Notes: a model not told the origin generated them from the sequence alone. Counted from the first letter of the stretch, positions 1 to 8,623 are shown. The stretch is 64,000 nucleotides of DNA from Flavobacteriales bacterium (GCA_016717305.1 JADKFY010000004.1:124001-188000); one strand, 5' to 3'. Program-made: numbers and translations.

Positions 1-149
1 CAATGGATGAAGGTGATGCCGTTCTGCTCTTCTGCTCTTCCACGCGTGAAGACGATGACAGGTATGCCCTTTCGGGTGAAGTGATCAGCAAGGATGCGGC
101 CCATAAGACCGGTGCCTCCGGCAAGTACGATGTGTTTCTGGGTGTTCAT
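1..149 (-). CDS. TIGR01777-type NAD-dependent epimerase, N-terminal part
   Basis: Only the first 49 codons lie in the window; the gene runs off the left edge. The start reads MNTQKHIVLAGGTGLMG, a Rossmann nucleotide-binding loop (GGTGLMG) at residues 10-16, followed by a strand-helix-strand (GIPVIVFTRGRAE). That is the N-terminus of extended short-chain dehydrogenase/epimerases, and the GGTGLMG form fits the TIGR01777 (SulA/YfcH-like) group, whose substrate is generally unknown. It is the last visible gene of an operon that starts at 2453, 77 bases after the preceding membrane protein. The ATG at 149 is chosen because an upstream in-frame ATG is closed by a stop after five codons. The family call rests on a short fragment. 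Confidence 0.7.
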   Translation of the reverse strand, partial: MNTQKHIVLAGGTGLMGRILADHFTRKGIPVIVFTRGRAEEQNGITFIH

Positions 150-226
150 GGTCTGTCATTCATGTTTATCATCCTGGACTGTCCTTCCGGGCTTGACCTG
201 GAAATCCACGATACACTGGAAAAAGT

Positions 227-637
227 CTATGCAAGTGCTGGTGCGGTTGGCTCCACTGGCCTTGGCATTCTATTCGCGTTGCTCTTCCTTCTTCCCCGCA
301 TGAACAGGAATAAATTCAGGAAGAGCATGATGCCGAGGTAGATCGCGAAGCCGCCGATCTTACCCGCCAGCGTTTCAACCACCTCTTGGTTCGTGTCATA
401 GAGGTTCTCAGCCCAGTATCCATTCACTTCCATGATGCGAAGAGCAAAGCCGATGTTGATCAGGTAGAAGCCCACCTCGAACAAGCGGTTGGTGGAGTCC
501 GCGATCTCCGTCTTCCCACGGAAGATGTCGAGCATGAAGACCCTGCCGTTCTTGAAAAGACTGCGTGCCACATAGAGCGTGAGCAAGAGCACCACGGGCA
601 GGTACACGAGGTATGTGAGGACGAATTTGTTGGCCAT
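227..637 (-). CDS. small integral membrane protein A of the GbsR-linked operon
   Basis: 136 residues with three hydrophobic segments (about 8-27, 54-72 and 95-115) and a basic tail (RGRRKS). I do not recognise a named family. It is a paralogue of the next upstream gene (650-1027): both have a first helix, then a [KR][NH]GR..ML..[IF] stretch, then an N..[IL]..VG.YL[IV]N[IL]G helix. Two divergent copies side by side suggest a heteromeric membrane complex. It follows the paralogue after 12 bases and precedes the epimerase, so all are probably one transcript. A membrane-associated redox or quinone/lipid role alongside the methyltransferase and epimerase is possible but is inference only. Confidence 0.75.
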   Translation of the reverse strand: MANKFVLTYLVYLPVVLLLTLYVARSLFKNGRVFMLDIFRGKTEIADSTNRLFEVGFYLINIGFALRIMEVNGYWAENLYDTNQEVVETLAGKIGGFAIYLGIMLFLNLFLFMRGRRKSNANRMPRPVEPTAPALA

Positions 638-649
638 TGTAGTTGGTGT

Positions 650-1027
650 TTATGGTTGGTGTTGATGATGATCGATACGCGCACGATGTTTGAAATGGCT
701 CCAGAGCAGGAGCACAGCGATATTCTGGTAATGCAGTCCGGCGAGAACGAGAACGATGGTTGCTATATGCTGGCCCAATGTGCCGACCAATTGTTCGATG
801 GTGATCACATTCTCCCAAGCGGCCATCACCAGCGCGATGTAACCGAGGTTCACTAGATAGCAACCCACGAGCAGTATGTTGTTCAGCGCATCGACCAACA
901 CATCGTTGTTATCGAACAGCCCCAGCATCCACGGGCGTCCGTGTCGGTGACAGGTTTGTGCCACGCCCACCGCCAATGCCATCATCGCCGGGAAGAAGAG
1001 GAGGTAGGCGAGGAGGTTGAGATTCAT
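650..1027 (-). CDS. small integral membrane protein B, paralogue of A
   Basis: 125 residues, three or four hydrophobic segments (about 3-25, 45-70, 85-108), ending in a His-rich cytoplasmic-type tail (HRARIDHHQHQP). The ATG at 1027 overlaps the stop of the methyltransferase by one base (TGATG), which indicates translational coupling; a GTG one codon upstream is possible but less likely. It shares the central GR.WML.LF and N..LLVGCYLVNLGY segments with protein A. No function is recognised. The conserved central motif lies between the first two helices and might form a shared ligand pocket, which is inference. Confidence 0.75.
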   Translation of the reverse strand: MNLNLLAYLLFFPAMMALAVGVAQTCHRHGRPWMLGLFDNNDVLVDALNNILLVGCYLVNLGYIALVMAAWENVITIEQLVGTLGQHIATIVLVLAGLHYQNIAVLLLWSHFKHRARIDHHQHQP

Positions 1028-1896
1028 CACCCTTTCGTTGCGGTCACCATCAAATAGCGGAACAGATCACGCTGCGTGCCCAATACTATTCCCAACAGAC
1101 AGCTCGTTAAGTGCGCCTTTTCCAGTGGGTCCAAGCGTGTTCCGGTGAAGGCGTTCCGGATCTTGGTCCATGCCATCAAGGGCAATCCGTGTGCTGCGCA
1201 AAGGGCCACGTTCCAGCTGAGGTCCGTGATTTGGATGTTGGTGAATCCGGCATGTTCCAGTTCTCTGCGGAAGGCCCGTTCCCGAGGAAAGCAAGGCACC
1301 GCCCATCCGCGTTCCACCCTTCGCACTGCGCGGCGCCGAAGACCTGCGGGTGGCTTCATGATGAAGCCATCCACCAAGGCCAACCGACCTCCGGGCTTCA
1401 GTATGCGGGCAGCTTCGCGGAGTACATCCGCCTTGCCATGGCCGGTTCCGTAGCAGAGGCTCTCGATCGCATAGACGCCGTCAACAGCCGCTTCGGGAAG
1501 TCCAGTGCGACGGAAGTCGCGGAGGTGCAAGTGAACATCCAGATTTTCAGCAACTGCCTTCGCCTGCCCTTCTTTCACTTGTTCCGGAACCACGGTGAAT
1601 GCATCCACTCTTGTGCCGTAAGTGCCGGCAACCAAGCGCGCAGAGCTACCGTAGCCGCAACCCAAGTCCGCGAGGCACTGACCGGGCTTAGGCAGCAACG
1701 TGTGCACCACCCGATGGACCATGGCGTCCAGCATCGCTTTGCGGTCCCACGGTGCCATGGGCCAGCTCCAGTGCCCGAAGTGCAGGTGTCCTTCTGCGCT
1801 CCACAACTTGTACAACGCTGCACTGGCGTGGAAGTGATCGATCACACTTGTGTCAACCATGGTGTTGACCGAGGGGCGGGTGAGGGTGGTTGTCAT
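1027..1896 (-). CDS. class I SAM-dependent methyltransferase
   Basis: 289 residues from the ATG at 1896. Motif I is LADLGCGYGSSAR, followed by an acidic strand end (VDAFTVVPEQV), motif II/III around DGVYAIESLCYGTGH and a post-motif ILKPGGRLALVDGF. This order is that of the Methyltransf_11/25 and gamma-tocopherol/sarcosine methyltransferase-like group, which methylate small molecules or lipids. The reading frame stays open upstream to 1989, but that would run 37 bases into the regulator gene, so 1896 is preferred; 1863 is another candidate. It sits between the regulator and two membrane proteins, suggesting a membrane or lipid-soluble substrate. Substrate unknown. Confidence 0.85.
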   Translation of the reverse strand: MTTTLTRPSVNTMVDTSVIDHFHASAALYKLWSAEGHLHFGHWSWPMAPWDRKAMLDAMVHRVVHTLLPKPGQCLADLGCGYGSSARLVAGTYGTRVDAFTVVPEQVKEGQAKAVAENLDVHLHLRDFRRTGLPEAAVDGVYAIESLCYGTGHGKADVLREAARILKPGGRLALVDGFIMKPPAGLRRRAVRRVERGWAVPCFPRERAFRRELEHAGFTNIQITDLSWNVALCAAHGLPLMAWTKIRNAFTGTRLDPLEKAHLTSCLLGIVLGTQRDLFRYLMVTATKG

Positions 1897-1952
1897 TGTC
1901 TTGGGAGTTGAAGTTTCAGGAAGTAATGAAACATATTGACAAAAAGAACGTA

Positions 1953-2453
1953 TCATCGAAGGATCGTCGATGCGGCTTTGAGGAACCATTGTACGTCGCT
2001 ACGTGTGCTGCGCTCCAGCATTGCATCGACCCTGCTCGTGAGATCGTGAAGGTCCGCTGCGGTCTGCCGAAAGGCTTTCGCTTCCGCGTTCGTTCCCGCA
2101 GCTTGCTTCAATTCGCCAAGCAAGCGCACCATGGGTTCCAACTCGCGCTTCTTCCGCTCGCGGGTGATGTGCGTGGCGATCTTCCACACGTCCTTTTCAG
2201 CTTGGAAGAATTCGCGGCGTTCACCCGCCTTCAACACCTTATCCACCAAGTGCCAATCGATCAAAGCACGCAGATTCATATTCGCATTGCCCCGGCTGAT
2301 GTTCAACTGCTCCATCACGTCCTCGGTGCTTAGCGGCTCGGGACTGACCAACAACGACGCATGTACTTGCGCCATGCTGCGGTTGATCCCCCATTGACCT
2401 CCAAAGGCGCCCCAAGCTTGAATGAACTTGTCTTTGGCTTCGTGGAGTTCCAT
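1953..2453 (-). CDS. GbsR/MarR-family transcriptional regulator
   Basis: 166 residues. The N-terminal half is a winged helix: the segment LSTEDVMEQLNISRGNANMNLRALIDWHLV (about residues 41-70) is the recognition helix and wing start, and GERREFFQAEKDVW the wing. The C-terminal half is helical and likely dimerises. The SRGNANMNLRAL motif is characteristic of GbsR-type regulators. It is the first gene of the operon ending with the epimerase at the left edge, so it probably controls its own transcription along with the methyltransferase and membrane proteins. A promoter box ends 7 bases before the ATG. Confidence 0.88.
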   Translation of the reverse strand: MELHEAKDKFIQAWGAFGGQWGINRSMAQVHASLLVSPEPLSTEDVMEQLNISRGNANMNLRALIDWHLVDKVLKAGERREFFQAEKDVWKIATHITRERKKRELEPMVRLLGELKQAAGTNAEAKAFRQTAADLHDLTSRVDAMLERSTRSDVQWFLKAASTILR

Positions 2454-2460
2454 GATGGGT

Positions 2461-2493
2461 CAAATGTATGATAGGAATAATGCAACTTCCAAA
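2461..2493 (-). promoter_or_regulatory. promoter of the GbsR operon
   Basis: On the minus strand there is TTTG (2490-2493), 21 bases, then TACATTTG (2461-2468), an exact match to the Bacteroidota consensus TTTG-N17-23-TAnnTTTG. The start codon lies 7 bases downstream, so the leader would be a few bases at most. Confidence 0.6.
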
Positions 2494-2550
2494 TAATATT
2501 GAAAGTATTGATCGTCAAGAGCATGCACTCGCGATGGTCAGTTCCAAGTG

Positions 2551-3000
2551 CTAGTCGGACTTTTTCTTTTTCGGCATGTTCGCATTAAACCACGCCACCA
2601 ACCGGCTCCGTTGCGCAGCATCCAGTTTCGCATGTCCGTGGATGAATGCATAGTTGCTCGGCGGCATCTCGCCTGCCTGTAAGACTTCACCGCATTCATG
2701 AGCATGCTCCTGTGATGCAGGGTCATTCCAACGGGAGAAGTTCATGTGGCCGCGCCCCTCGTTGATGTGGTCCTGCAACCAGAAGTTCACCGGCGTGATG
2801 GATGCATACCACGGGTAGGTGGAGTTGTCGCTGTGGCAGTCGTAACAGGCACCTTGCACCAGGGTCTTGATGTCGTCCGGTGCCTGCGTCATCACCAGCA
2901 TGTCGTTGGCGGGAACGATCGGCGGAACACTCCGGTCGGGTTGGAAGAATTGGGCCACCACCCCGATAGCGAGGAGGATGAGAAGGATGCGCTTTTTCAT
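2551..3000 (-). CDS. haem-binding domain protein, cytochrome c-like, exported
   Basis: 149 residues. An N-terminal hydrophobic segment (KKRILLILLAIGVVAQFF) serves as signal or anchor. A single CxxCH haem c motif (CYDCH, about residues 52-56) is followed by DNSTYPWYASITPVNFWLQDHI, typical of the haem_bd family (PF14376) of Bacteroidota, and a likely axial Met in GEMPPSNYAFIH. The tail is basic (PKKKKSD). It lies 48 bases downstream of the efflux adaptor gene and is likely the last gene of the metal-efflux operon; the electron partner is not evident. These small c-type proteins are often found beside copper or nitrosative stress genes. Confidence 0.85.
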   Translation of the reverse strand: MKKRILLILLAIGVVAQFFQPDRSVPPIVPANDMLVMTQAPDDIKTLVQGACYDCHSDNSTYPWYASITPVNFWLQDHINEGRGHMNFSRWNDPASQEHAHECGEVLQAGEMPPSNYAFIHGHAKLDAAQRSRLVAWFNANMPKKKKSD

Positions 3001-3048
3001 GGTTTTCGTTGGGTAAAGTTCATTGTCCTGTCGATCATTGGCCGGTGC

Positions 3049-4239
3049 TCATTCTTCCCCGCTGTTCTTCAGTGTTGAAAGCAGGCTGTATGCACCCTTC
3101 ACCACCACCGGTCGTTCGCGCAGTTCGGCGGAAGGCTCCATCACTTCGAAGAAGCCGTACTCGTTCGCTCCGGTCGTCACGGATAACATGGTGTAGCTTC
3201 CATCCGCGTTGGCGGTGAACACGGCCTGGCCTGCGCCGCTGCGCACTACGGCTTCTTCGGGCACGCACCACACGGTATCGGTATGGCTTTCCAGTGTGGC
3301 ACTCATTGCCATGCCGGGCACCAGGTCCTTGTGGGCTTTGGTGAAGTGGCAGTGGACGATGGCGCTGCGGTCGGCATCGAGGCTGCGGCCCACAAGGATC
3401 ACTTCCGCTTCATATTCATCATTGGGGTGGGCTGTTGGCCGCGCATGCACTTCCTGGCCTATCCTTACGCTGGGCAGGTCCTTCTCGAAGACCGTAAGCG
3501 CCAGGTGGATGTCCTTCGGGTCCACCAGTTCGAAGAGCACGTCGGTGGGTTGCACATAACGACCGATGTTCACGTTCACCTTCGACACCCAGCCGTGGAT
3601 CGGTGAGCGAAGCGCGACACTCCGTGAGATCGACTCGGCCGTTAATGATGCGGGGTCCACGCCGATGAGCCGAAGCTGTTCGCCCAAGGAGCGGACCGTG
3701 ACCTTCTGCGTGTTCAGCTCGGCAGTGGCCTCCTGGAACACCTTGTCGCTCGTGGTCTTTGAGGCGTTCAGCGCTTTCTGGCGTTCGAAATCCTGGGTAA
3801 GCATGGCCACCTTGCCTTGGGCGATGAGGTAGTCCTGTTGCAGTTGGATGAAGCGCGGGTCCTCCATGATCGCGAGTGTCTGTCCTTTCTGGACCTCCAT
3901 ACCGGGCAGCAGGTCCGTGCTGCGCAGATAGCCACCAAGCGGAGCACTGATGCTGACGAGGTTCTGCGGTGGCACTTCCACCACGCCCTGCACGGGCATC
4001 AGCAGTCCCAATGATCGCCGTTCAGCCTTGCCGATAACGATACCCGCGTTCTTGAGCTGTTCCGCGCTGAGTGTGACGGTGGTTTCGGATGGAGCGGGCG
4101 CGGCCGCATCGGCTGGTGGTTCGGCCGTTGTACAGGAGGCTAGCGTTAGCAGTATAGCGCAGGTGCTGCCAAGCAGCAGCTGCAGCGTCGAACCACTGGG
4201 TCGACCTGCTGGAATTGAAATTGAAATGAAATGACGCAT
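3049..4239 (-). CDS. efflux RND transporter periplasmic adaptor (CusB/CzcB-like)
   Basis: 396 residues from ATG 4239. The N-terminus has a hydrophobic stretch ending in a lipobox-like LTLASC, so it is probably a lipoprotein anchored in the inner membrane. After it come a barrel-sandwich (lipoyl) half GVVEVPPQNLVSISAPLGGY, a coiled-coil hairpin (about residues 130-190, rich in Q, K, E) and the second half RSPIHGWVSKVNVNIGRYV, then beta-barrel and membrane-proximal domains. This is the membrane-fusion protein that links the CusA pump to the outer-membrane channel. It starts 14 bases after the pump gene ends. No His- or Met-rich N-terminal metal-binding extension is seen, so metal specificity is open. 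Confidence 0.88.
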   Translation of the reverse strand: MRHFISISIPAGRPSGSTLQLLLGSTCAILLTLASCTTAEPPADAAAPAPSETTVTLSAEQLKNAGIVIGKAERRSLGLLMPVQGVVEVPPQNLVSISAPLGGYLRSTDLLPGMEVQKGQTLAIMEDPRFIQLQQDYLIAQGKVAMLTQDFERQKALNASKTTSDKVFQEATAELNTQKVTVRSLGEQLRLIGVDPASLTAESISRSVALRSPIHGWVSKVNVNIGRYVQPTDVLFELVDPKDIHLALTVFEKDLPSVRIGQEVHARPTAHPNDEYEAEVILVGRSLDADRSAIVHCHFTKAHKDLVPGMAMSATLESHTDTVWCVPEEAVVRSGAGQAVFTANADGSYTMLSVTTGANEYGFFEVMEPSAELRERPVVVKGAYSLLSTLKNSGEE

Positions 4240-4253
4240 GATCTGCGGGGATG

Positions 4254-7205
4254 TTATTGTTCGTTGAAGGCGTTGAGTTCGAAAGCCGCGAGGCCCAAGG
4301 CACGCAGTGCATCGAGGTATTCCATGGAAAGGGTGATGGACTGGCCGGTGAGCAGGCTCCATTCCAAGCGATCGATCTGCCCATTGAGGTAGGCTTCCTC
4401 TGCTGATCGCCGCAGTTGCTCGGCTTCCTGTTTGGCACCTTGCTCAAAGGCCTCCACACGCGCAAGCTGCGCGGTGTAGCGTTGTTGCGCCTGTTGCAAT
4501 TGCGTACGGATCTCCTGCTTCAGTGCTTCCGTCTCGTTGGACGCGCGTTCGGTTCCAAGCCGTGCGGCCTTGTTACGTGCGGATTGCGCGCCGAAGAACA
4601 AAGGAACCCCGATACCCGCACGAAGCATGGTGAAGCGGTCATCATGACCATAGATCACCGAACCATCGGGAACGGATGGTGACTGATAGAGGGTCATGGA
4701 CGAAACGCCGAGCGTGAACTCGGGCAACAGCGTGGAACGTTCCATCCTCCACCGCGCATCGGCAGCGGCTTCCTGTTCCACGGCCGACCGCACGATGGGA
4801 TGCTTCACCACGGCACTTTCATCGGGCATCACGGCGATGACCCGTTTCATCGGAATGGGCACGACGGTCACCGCACCGGTGCTGTTCATCAACTGCGTGA
4901 GTCGGGTGCGCGCCTGTTCCAGTTCGGCACTCACTTGCTGCACGCGGGCACGCATCAACATCGCTTGAGTGCGTGCAGTGGCGCGTTGCAGCACGTTGCT
5001 GGAACCGAGGTCGAATCGTTGTTCTTCACCGGTGACCGCCACCGCGTATATGCTGTCGGCCTCTTGGAGGAGTCGTAACTGTTCACCGAGCAGCAGCACT
5101 TCATGGTAGGTCTTTTGCACCTGTGTCCGCACTTCGCGTTGCCGCATGGCCTGCTCCCAGCGGACCCCAGCTGCGCCATGCTTCAGCATTTTCCGGCGTT
5201 GCGTGTAGACCGTGGGGAAGGCAAGGCTTTGTGAAAGGCTGATGCGGTCGTCGTTCACATTGGTGTTCACCTGGCCATACTCGAAGTCGATGTTGGTGCG
5301 CGGCAGGTCCCAGGCGGTGCCGATCAACGCTTCCTCTGCTTCACTGCGAAGTGCCGCGCTTTTCAAGTAGAGGTTGTTCCGCATGGCACTATCCACCGCT
5401 TGCTCCAGTGTGATGATGCGTGGCGGGCCTTGTGCGAACACATCCGCAGGAAGAACCGCCAATGCCAACAACAACGCAGGGATCACCGGTGCAGCTCCTT
5501 TCGGCTTCTGCCGTTCCTTCTTGCGATAGACCAGCATGTACAGTGAAGGCAGGACGAAAAGCGTGAGCAGTGTGGCTGTCAACAAGCCACCGATGACGAC
5601 GGTGGCGAGCGGACGTTGCACTTCAGCACCAGCGCCGTTGCTCAGTGCCATGGGCAGGAAGCCGAGCGAGGCCACGCTGGCCGTCATCAGCACAGGACGC
5701 AGACGGTTGGCCGTTCCTGTTCTGATGCGTTCGGCGATGTCCTTCATACCATCCTTCAACAAGTGCTCGAACTCGCTGATGAGCACGATGCCGTTGAGCA
5801 CCGCCACACCGAAGAGCGCGATGAAACCCACGCCTGCCGAGATGCTGAAGGGCATGCCGCGGCCGGCAAGTGCGAACACACCGCCAATGGCGGAGAGAGG
5901 TACTGCGCTGAAGACGAGCAGGCTCAGCTTCAACGAACCGAAGGCGAAGTAGAGCAGCAGCAGGATCAGCAACAGCGCCAGCGGCACCACCACGCTCAAG
6001 CGCTTCTTCGCTTCCACCAAGTTCTCGAAGGTACCGCCGTACGTGGTGTAATAGCCCACGGGTAACTTGAGCTGCGCATCCACCTTGCCCTGCAGTTCCT
6101 CCACGATGCTCTGCACATCGCGACCTCGCACATTAAAGCCCACGGTGATCCGGCGCTTGGCGTCCTCGCGTTGCACCTGATTCGGACCATCCTCGATACG
6201 CACATCGGCGAGAAGCGATAGTGGAACAGGCTTGCCCATCGGCGTGGGCACCAAGAGGCGTTGCACATCACTGAGGTCCGATCGGCTCTGCGATCGTGCA
6301 CGTACCACCAGGTCGAAGCGTCGTTCGCCCTCGAAGACCTGTCCGGCAACACTTCCTGCGAAGGCGGTGCGAACCACATCGTTCACGGCTTCCACATCGA
6401 GGCCGAAGCGGGCCAGTGCGGCACGGTCATGCGTCACTACGATCTGCGGAAGACCGCCCACGCTTTCCACGTAGAGGTCTTTGGCACCCTCCACACTGCT
6501 CACCAGTTCGCCCAGCTTGTGGGCGTAAGCGGCCAGCGTATCGAGGTCCTCGCCGTAGATCTTGCACACCACGTCCTGGCGAGCACCGGTCATCAGTTCG
6601 TTGAAGCGCATCTGCACGGGGTATTGGAATCCGAAGGTGACACCGGGCAACACGCTCAGGGTGCTGCCCATCTTCTCGGCCAGTTCATCGAAGGTCTTCG
6701 CGCTGGTCCATTCCTTCTTGGGTTTCAGGATCACCATCATGTCCGCCGCCTCGATGGGCATGGGGTCGGTGGGGATCTCGCCGCTGCCGATCTTTGCCAC
6801 CACCTTCTGCACTTCCGGGTACTTCGCCTTCAGCATACCCGCTGCCTTCTGGCAGGTCTCCACGGTGTTGGTGAGCGAGCTTCCGGTCTGCAGGCGCGTG
6901 TCGATCGCGAAATCGCCCTCCTCCAATTCGGGGATGAATTCACCACCCATGGCCGCCATGATGCCGCCGGCCACCACGAGCAGCACCACCGCAGCGACCA
7001 CCAGCCGCATGGGCTTCAGGATGGCCTTGTCCAACCACCTGCGGTAGAAATTGCCGAGGCGTTCCATCATGCGGTCGGTCCACGTCGCGGGAGGGTTCAG
7101 CTTCTTGCTGAGGAACAGCGCGCTCATCATGGGCACGTAGGTCAGCGAGAGGATCGCGGCGCCCAGCACGGCGAAGGCCACGGTCTGCGCCATGGGCTTG
7201 AACAT
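4254..7205 (-). CDS. CusA/CzcA heavy-metal RND pump (C-terminal part) fused to TolC-type outer-membrane factor
   Basis: Open frame of 983 codons that continues the pump begun at 8623 after an apparent one-base deletion near 7230. Residues 1-560 are the second half of the RND protein: periplasmic porter and docking domains (IPELEEGDFAIDTRL) and membrane helices around 402-560. Residues 561-570 are strongly basic (RKKERQKPKG), 571-588 hydrophobic and 588-592 ADVFAQ, which together look like a type I signal peptide. Residues 593-983 are an outer-membrane efflux protein (TolC/OEP) with two coiled-coil hairpins. With the missing base restored the whole product is 1456 residues, the usual size for Bacteroidota CusA-TolC fusions. 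If the frameshift is real this half has no normal start. Confidence 0.85.
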   Translation of the reverse strand: MFKPMAQTVAFAVLGAAILSLTYVPMMSALFLSKKLNPPATWTDRMMERLGNFYRRWLDKAILKPMRLVVAAVVLLVVAGGIMAAMGGEFIPELEEGDFAIDTRLQTGSSLTNTVETCQKAAGMLKAKYPEVQKVVAKIGSGEIPTDPMPIEAADMMVILKPKKEWTSAKTFDELAEKMGSTLSVLPGVTFGFQYPVQMRFNELMTGARQDVVCKIYGEDLDTLAAYAHKLGELVSSVEGAKDLYVESVGGLPQIVVTHDRAALARFGLDVEAVNDVVRTAFAGSVAGQVFEGERRFDLVVRARSQSRSDLSDVQRLLVPTPMGKPVPLSLLADVRIEDGPNQVQREDAKRRITVGFNVRGRDVQSIVEELQGKVDAQLKLPVGYYTTYGGTFENLVEAKKRLSVVVPLALLLILLLLYFAFGSLKLSLLVFSAVPLSAIGGVFALAGRGMPFSISAGVGFIALFGVAVLNGIVLISEFEHLLKDGMKDIAERIRTGTANRLRPVLMTASVASLGFLPMALSNGAGAEVQRPLATVVIGGLLTATLLTLFVLPSLYMLVYRKKERQKPKGAAPVIPALLLALAVLPADVFAQGPPRIITLEQAVDSAMRNNLYLKSAALRSEAEEALIGTAWDLPRTNIDFEYGQVNTNVNDDRISLSQSLAFPTVYTQRRKMLKHGAAGVRWEQAMRQREVRTQVQKTYHEVLLLGEQLRLLQEADSIYAVAVTGEEQRFDLGSSNVLQRATARTQAMLMRARVQQVSAELEQARTRLTQLMNSTGAVTVVPIPMKRVIAVMPDESAVVKHPIVRSAVEQEAAADARWRMERSTLLPEFTLGVSSMTLYQSPSVPDGSVIYGHDDRFTMLRAGIGVPLFFGAQSARNKAARLGTERASNETEALKQEIRTQLQQAQQRYTAQLARVEAFEQGAKQEAEQLRRSAEEAYLNGQIDRLEWSLLTGQSITLSMEYLDALRALGLAAFELNAFNEQ

Positions 7206-8623
7206 CTTGCCCTCGATGCCCTGCAGCGAAGGATCGGCAGGTACACGATGAGGATGATCACCTGGCCGAACATGGCGGAGTTCATCATGCGGCTGGCGGA
7301 ACTTCGCACGGTCTCATCCATCCGCTGCTGGTCAAGCTTTCCGGACCCAAGCCCGTGACCCTGGCCGTGAAGCCGGTGCAATACCGCCTCCACAATGATC
7401 ACCGCGCCGTCCACGATCAGGCCGAAGTCCAGCGCACCCAGGCTCATCAGGTTGCCGCTCACACCGAACATGTTCATCATGATGATGGCGAAGAGCATGG
7501 CCAGCGGGATCACCGAGGCCACCACCAGCCCTGCGCGCAGGTTGGCGAGGAAGAACACCAGGATCAGCACCACGATCAGCGCGCCCTCCAGCAGGTTCGT
7601 CTCCACCGTGTGGATGGCGTTGTTCACCATCTTGGTGCGGTCCAGAAATGGTTCGATCGTCACGCCCTCGGGCAGCGTCTTTTCGATCAGTGCGATGCGT
7701 TCCTTCACCTGCTTGATCACCTCGCTGGAGTTGGCGCCTTTCAGCATCATCACTACCGCTCCAGCTGCTTCGCCTTCATCGTTGTAGGTCATGGCACCGT
7801 AGCGGGTAGCGGTGCCGAGGCGTACTTCGGCCACATCATGCAAGAGCACCGGCGTATGGTCCGGCAGCACCTTCACCTGGATGGTGCGGATGGCCTCCAT
7901 GTCGGCGATGAGGCCTTCCGTGCGGATGAAGAGCATGGCGGGTCCCTTCTCGATGTAGGCCCCGCCGGTGTTGGCGTTGTTGCGGGCCACGGCATCGAAC
8001 ACATCGGCGATGGTGATGCCCATGGCGCCCAGTCGTTCGGGGTCCACGGCGATCTCGTACTGCTTCAGTTTGCCGCCGAAGCTGCTCACGTCGGCCACGC
8101 CTTCGGTGCCGAGCAGCTGCCGCCGCACGATCCAGTCCTGGATGGTGCGCAACTCCGCGGCGTCGTACTTGCCCTCGTAGCCGGGCTTGGGCTTCACCAC
8201 GTATTGGAAGATCTCGCCGAGTCCACTGGAGACCGGCCCTAGTTCAGGCTTCCCCAAGCTCTCCGGAATGGTGATCTGCGCCAGTCGTTCGGTGACCTGC
8301 TGGCGCGCCCAGTACACATCGGTGGCGTCGTCGAACACGATGGTGACGAGCGACAACCCGAAGCGGCTGAAGCTGCGCTGCTCGATGATCCCCGGCACGT
8401 TGCGCGTGGCCTGTTCGATGGGGAAGGTGATCAGGCGCTCGATGTCGCCGGCCCCCAGTGCGGGGCTCACGGTGATCACCTGCACCTGGTTGTTGGTGAT
8501 GTCAGGAACGGCGTCGATCGGTAGTTGCGTGACGTTGTACGCGCCAAAGCCGATGAGGCCGAGTACCAGCAGCCCGACGATGAGCTTCTGCTTGATGGAG
8601 AATGCGATGATGCGGTCCAGCAT
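7142..8623 (-). CDS. CusA/CzcA heavy-metal RND pump, N-terminal part, frameshifted
   Basis: Starts at ATG 8623 with LDRIIAFSIKQKLIVGLLVL and LPIDAVPDITNNQVQV, the classic HME-RND N-terminus. TM4 carries the proton-relay signature GALDFGLIVDGAVIIVE, giving Asp399, Asp405 and Glu412, equivalent to the D402/D408/E415 set described for CzcA. The first 465 residues (to YLPIL) are normal. After that the frame reads 28 unrelated residues and stops at 7142, while the correct continuation (SLQGIEGK then MFKPMAQ) lies in another frame. From 8623 to 4254 there are 4370 bases, one short of 1457 codons, so exactly one base appears to be missing. Substrate is probably Cu, Ag, Zn, Co or Cd; which one cannot be read from the sequence. 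Confidence 0.85.
   Translation of the reverse strand: MLDRIIAFSIKQKLIVGLLVLGLIGFGAYNVTQLPIDAVPDITNNQVQVITVSPALGAGDIERLITFPIEQATRNVPGIIEQRSFSRFGLSLVTIVFDDATDVYWARQQVTERLAQITIPESLGKPELGPVSSGLGEIFQYVVKPKPGYEGKYDAAELRTIQDWIVRRQLLGTEGVADVSSFGGKLKQYEIAVDPERLGAMGITIADVFDAVARNNANTGGAYIEKGPAMLFIRTEGLIADMEAIRTIQVKVLPDHTPVLLHDVAEVRLGTATRYGAMTYNDEGEAAGAVVMMLKGANSSEVIKQVKERIALIEKTLPEGVTIEPFLDRTKMVNNAIHTVETNLLEGALIVVLILVFFLANLRAGLVVASVIPLAMLFAIIMMNMFGVSGNLMSLGALDFGLIVDGAVIIVEAVLHRLHGQGHGLGSGKLDQQRMDETVRSSASRMMNSAMFGQVIILIVYLPILRCRASRARCSSPWRRPWPSPCWAPRSSR
7225..7236 (-). other. apparent single-base frameshift in cusA
   Basis: On the minus strand the codons for YLPIL are followed by CGCTGCAGGGC, in which the family-conserved LQGIEGKMFKPMA appears only after shifting frame by one. 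A single missing base here restores a continuous 1456-residue protein. It could be an assembly or sequencing error or a genuine inactivating mutation. Confidence 0.75.

Noticed and set aside
6261..8242. 365- and 295-codon frames on the plus strand opposite cusA
   Set aside because: His/Gln-rich shadow frames of the GC-rich pump gene; no family features.
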